Shown here: piece by piece, positions 61,721-64,000 of the stretch | How the letters are laid out: each line of letters begins with the position of its first letter | Position numbering within the stretch: position 1 is the first letter of the stretch | Source of the DNA: Mycolicibacterium baixiangningiae | GTDB taxonomy: Bacteria; Actinomycetota; Actinomycetes; Mycobacteriales; Mycobacteriaceae | NCBI RefSeq assembly: GCF_016313185.1 | Contig: NZ_CP066218.1 | Coordinates: 3,038,001-3,102,000 of the forward strand | Length of the DNA: 64,000 nucleotides | Direction of reading: 5' to 3' | Position numbers and translations under genes: made by a program | Notes under the pieces: generated by a model | The model's input: only the letters and a program-made list of their open reading frames with translations | What the model was told of the DNA's origin: nothing | Database searches by the model: none

Positions 61721-61740
61721 CTTTTTTGGAATTAGTCAAG
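61721..61740 (-). promoter_or_regulatory. furA promoter and FurA box
   Basis: On the minus strand this reads CTTGACTAATTCCAAAAAAG. Published work on mycobacterial furA promoters describes a conserved AT-rich sequence CTTGACTAATTCC-like just upstream of furA that FurA binds; the first six bases double as a -35 (TTGACT). It lies 9 bp before the furA ATG, so the transcript would be short-leadered or leaderless. Confidence 0.75.
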
Positions 61741-61920
61741 ACTTGGGCCGTGGGTGTTTCGGGGTGGCCCGCTCAGTCACCTGCCCGCCAAGGGGCGCCG
61801 TTGCGCGAACACCGCCCCACGCCAAGCACATTCGAGTCATCGCGATGAGCGGGGTGCTTACCAGCCCCGGCACCACTCCATTCACCGGTTGGCGGCGTCA
61901 CACCCCACTACTATCGCGGG

Positions 61921-62352
61921 GTGGCCAAACTCGAGCTGACCCGCGAGCTCTCGTTGCACCCGGACGACGCCTGGGCGCACGCGTCCAACCTCGCCGAGAT
62001 GGGGGACTGGCTCGTGATGCACGAAGGGTGGCGCAGCGACCTGCCGGACGGCCTGACCGCGGGGACGAAGATCATCGGCGTCGCCGGCGCCAAGGGGATG
62101 CGCAACCGCGTCACGTGGACCATCAGGATGGTCGATCCGCCCACGCTGCTCGAGGTCGACGGCAAAGGGGTGGGGGGGACCAGGTACGGCTTGAAGATGG
62201 CGGTGCGTCCTACCTCGTCGGGCTGCGCATTCACCGTCACCCTCGAACTCGGGGGCGCACCGCTGTTCGGTCCGATCGGCGCCGCCGCCGCCCGCGCCGT
62301 CAAGGGCGACATCGAGCGGTCGATCAGCCGCTTCGAGGAGCTCTACGTCTGA
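61921..62352 (+). CDS. Rv0910-family SRPBCC protein (annotated TA toxin family)
   Basis: 143 residues, GTG start; TACTAT sits 8 bp upstream, so the transcript is probably leaderless. Sequence follows M. tuberculosis Rv0910 as remembered: KLELTRELSLHPDDAWAHASNLAEMGDWLVMHEGWRSDLP, KGMRNRVTWTIRMVDPPTLLEV, GGAPLFGPIGAAAARAVKGDIERS. Rv0910 has been described as a toxin with antitoxin Rv0909, but the SRPBCC fold suggests ligand binding. No Rv0909-like small gene lies beside it here. Confidence 0.82.
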   Translation: MAKLELTRELSLHPDDAWAHASNLAEMGDWLVMHEGWRSDLPDGLTAGTKIIGVAGAKGMRNRVTWTIRMVDPPTLLEVDGKGVGGTRYGLKMAVRPTSSGCAFTVTLELGGAPLFGPIGAAAARAVKGDIERSISRFEELYV

Positions 62353-62371
62353 GCGGTTCCCGCCGGCACGC

Positions 62372-62399
62372 CTCCGACGGGCGCACGGCACCGTCGGAG
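62372..62399. terminator. Hairpin after the Rv0910-family gene
   Basis: CTCCGACGG (62372-62380) and CCGTCGGAG (62391-62399), exact reverse complements with a 10-nt loop, 19 bp past the stop codon. Confidence 0.7.
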
Positions 62400-62470
62400 T
62401 GACGAGTGCGCGGCTTACGTAACGTGGTGGCGCTTCCGAGCGCCGGTTTTCGCCGTGACGTTACGCAGAC

Positions 62471-62483
62471 GGCTTACCAAGCC
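62471..62483 (-). terminator. Short hairpin after the 73-residue membrane protein
   Basis: GGCTT-ACC-AAGCC directly 3' of the minus-strand stop codon at 62487. The same region has GTAACGT (62419-62425) pairing with ACGTTAC (62458-62464) and the octamer CGGCTTAC occurring twice, so several alternative stems are possible. Confidence 0.45.
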
Positions 62484-62486
62484 GCA

Positions 62487-62708
62487 TCATTCGTCGTCGC
62501 GCCGCCCGAGCGCGGCGCGGATCATCGGGAGAAACCATCCCGACAGCGGCCACACCGCGGCGAGCGCCACCGCGCACAGCACGCTGACGGCGTTGAAGAC
62601 GAGGCGGTCACGCCGGCTGCGGTCGTCGTCACCGAACTGCCGCCGCAGCAGCGCCGCCGTGGTCAACAACCATCCGCCCAAGTACAGGGCGATGAGCAGA
62701 TACCTCAT
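62487..62708 (-). CDS. Small two-helix membrane protein
   Basis: 73 residues from ATG 62708. Helix one about residues 2-20 (RYLLIALYLGGWLLTTAALL), a charged hairpin (RRQFGDDDRSRRDR), helix two about 36-60 (LVFNAVSVLCAVALAAVWPLSGWFL). Both ends likely face the same side. Divergent from the 259-residue membrane protein by 84 bp. No family recognised. Confidence 0.65.
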   Translation of the reverse strand: MRYLLIALYLGGWLLTTAALLRRQFGDDDRSRRDRLVFNAVSVLCAVALAAVWPLSGWFLPMIRAALGRRDDE

Positions 62709-62792
62709 CACTCGCCGTTGTACACCACCGCCGGCCGACTCGCCTCCACGTGTTGCCGTCGGTCTCACGGTAAGCCCCTAGACTGACCGCCC

Positions 62793-63572
62793 GTGGGCAT
62801 CGTCTTGGGTTTCGCGCCGTGGGTCGTGTACTGGGTTCTGATGGGCAACGTCCCGTTCCTCCTCGCAGCCGTGGCCGCCTTGCTGGTCGCGGTCGCCGCG
62901 TTGCTGCTTGGCCCGGCCCGGCACGCGCCGGGCCGCACCCTGGACATCGGCGCCGCGGCCACATTCGCCGTTCTGACCGTGCTGACGCTGCTGGTGGGCG
63001 ACTCGTTCGCCGAGCGGTGGCTGGCGCCGCTCAGCTTCGCGGGCATCTTCCTCACCGCGCTGGTGGGCGTGCTCACCAAACACCCCTTCGTCCGAGAGTT
63101 CGCCGCGGCCGGGCAGCCCAGGGAGATCGTCGACACCGATCTGTTCGAGCAGATCACCGGTCGGCTCACCTGGATCTGGGTCGGTGTGTTCGCGGCCATG
63201 GCAGTCTCGGCCGCGATCCCGCCGCTGGTCCGCAGCGATGCGTCGATCCTCGACACCGAGACACCGCTGACCTTCGTCTGCTACTGGCTCATCCCGTTCC
63301 TGCTCGTGGCCGCCGGCGCGCTGGCCTCGCGGGTGCTTCCGGACCGGATGACGGCCGGCGCGGGCGACATCACCAGGAAGACGACGTTCGTCGCCTACAG
63401 CGAGGCGGCAATCGACGAGTTGTATTACCTGGCCCAAGAACACGTCAACCGGGAGGTGGGGGCGGGGCAGGAGGCCTACAGCGTGCAGGTCGGCGGGAAG
63501 GGGACGCCGCTGGTGGGCGACGAGTCCCGGCAGTCATGGCCCGCGACCTACAAGGTGCGCGAACGGCGCTGA
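62793..63572 (+). CDS. Integral membrane protein
   Basis: 259 residues, GTG start; TAGACT 11 bp upstream suggests a -10 and an almost leaderless transcript. About six helices: FAPWVVYWVLMGNVPFLLAAVAALLVAVAALLL, ATFAVLTVLTLLVG, FAGIFLTALVGVL, WIWVGVFAAMAVSAAIPPL, FVCYWLIPFLLVAAGAL. A soluble C-terminal part (EAAIDELYYLAQEHVNREV) faces inside. I do not recognise the family; the layout recalls unknown actinobacterial integral proteins of similar length. Confidence 0.72.
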   Translation: MGIVLGFAPWVVYWVLMGNVPFLLAAVAALLVAVAALLLGPARHAPGRTLDIGAAATFAVLTVLTLLVGDSFAERWLAPLSFAGIFLTALVGVLTKHPFVREFAAAGQPREIVDTDLFEQITGRLTWIWVGVFAAMAVSAAIPPLVRSDASILDTETPLTFVCYWLIPFLLVAAGALASRVLPDRMTAGAGDITRKTTFVAYSEAAIDELYYLAQEHVNREVGAGQEAYSVQVGGKGTPLVGDESRQSWPATYKVRERR

Positions 63573-63577
63573 GGCCC

Positions 63578-64000
63578 TCAGTCCTGAGCCGGGGGGTCGG
63601 TGATCGTCACACGGTCCCCGAGGCGGATCGTGCCCGAGCCCAGGATCCGGCACGCCGACCCCGCCCGCCTGCGCAGGGCCGCGGCCGCGCCGGCACCGAT
63701 GTCGTCGTCGAGCAATCGGCAGGGCGCGAGTATGCGCACCACTTCGAGTTCGACGTCACCGATGGTCAGCCGGGTCCCTGGGCGGGTGGGGATGTCGCCC
63801 GCATCCACCGTGATGTTCCGCCGGGTTGCACCGTGGTCGAAGGCGTGTCCGAGATCATGGGCGGCGAGGTCGAGAAGTTCCGCGGACTGGATGGACACGT
63901 GCCGGTGTCGGGTTCCGTGGTAGCGGTCTCCGACCAGGCCCTTGCCTGCTTCGGCGACGACCTCGTCGACCGAGCGGACAGGCAGTCGCCGCGCCTTGGC
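63578..64000 (-). CDS. MOSC domain protein, C-terminal part
   Basis: The frame is open across the window edge; 140 residues are visible. GKGLVGDRYHGTRHRHVSIQ is the MOSC opening strand pair, followed by RRNITVDAGDI and APCRLLDDDIGAGAAAALRRRAG with the conserved Cys that binds the sulfur of molybdenum cofactor in MOSC proteins. Such proteins insert or transfer sulfur for molybdoenzymes, or act as N-hydroxylated-compound reductases. The start lies outside the window. Convergent with the membrane gene, 5 bp between stops. Confidence 0.85.
   Translation of the reverse strand, partial: AKARRLPVRSVDEVVAEAGKGLVGDRYHGTRHRHVSIQSAELLDLAAHDLGHAFDHGATRRNITVDAGDIPTRPGTRLTIGDVELEVVRILAPCRLLDDDIGAGAAAALRRRAGSACRILGSGTIRLGDRVTITDPPAQD

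Noticed and set aside
1..64000. tRNA, rRNA, CRISPR array, insertion sequence or prophage
   Set aside because: Reading both strands showed no tRNA cloverleaf, direct-repeat array, transposase or phage structural gene.

Overview
The window is high-GC DNA from a rapidly growing mycobacterium (Mycolicibacterium-type). The evidence is a cyclopropane/mycolic-acid methyltransferase, an LpqH-type lipoprotein, secreted chorismate mutase, LdtA-type L,D-transpeptidase, CYP124 and CYP125 P450s, an Eis acetyltransferase, an F420-dependent luciferase-like oxidoreductase and a furA-katG pair. From memory, several genes follow the M. tuberculosis Rv1885c-Rv1909c interval (secreted chorismate mutase, Rv1894c-like nitronate monooxygenase, CinA, KatG, FurA), here expanded with many accessory genes. 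No tRNA, rRNA, IS element, phage or CRISPR array was seen.

1-10 kb: end of a dienelactone hydrolase, a 13E12-type HNH protein under a perfect mycobacterial SOS box, a GT4 glycosyltransferase, a coiled-coil membrane protein, a HAD phosphatase, TetR/flavoprotein divergent pair, CYP124, two small proteins, an F420 oxidoreductase, and an unlisted 40-residue acidic protein behind a SigF-type promoter. 10-21 kb: SDR, secreted chorismate mutase, mycolic methyltransferase, agmatinase, thioesterase, threonine dehydratase, LdtA, LpqH, XRE regulator, CYP125, secreted proteins. 21-27 kb: nitronate monooxygenase and an SDR/reductase pair, both next to perfect KstR-type (cholesterol regulon) operators; a SigF-type promoter before a small membrane protein; an anti-sigma antagonist/anti-sigma kinase pair. 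27-34 kb: a complete xylose-type uptake and isomerisation locus (binding protein, ATPase, permease, ROK; xylA; divergent ROK) with two near-identical 21-bp operators. 34-50 kb: MBL protein, CinA, hydrolases, amidase, class I aldolase, PLP decarboxylase, Eis, AraC/amidohydrolase pair, a long intergenic inverted repeat, VOC protein, PhyH dioxygenase, YaaA, phosphodiesterase. 50-64 kb: ArsR-SRPBCC fusion, a coupled response regulator/histidine kinase/receiver-PP2C operon, M15 peptidase, acyltransferase and SGNH hydrolase (cell-envelope set), aminoglycoside kinase, furA-katG, an Rv0910-family protein, membrane proteins and a partial MOSC protein.

Taken together the region mixes envelope building, sterol/lipid oxidation (KstR, CYP124, CYP125), sugar uptake (XylR-type ROK), and stress control (LexA, FurA-KatG, SigF-type promoters, partner-switching proteins). 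All family assignments are from sequence reading without database searches; promoter and operator calls are pattern matches to published consensus sequences recalled from memory.
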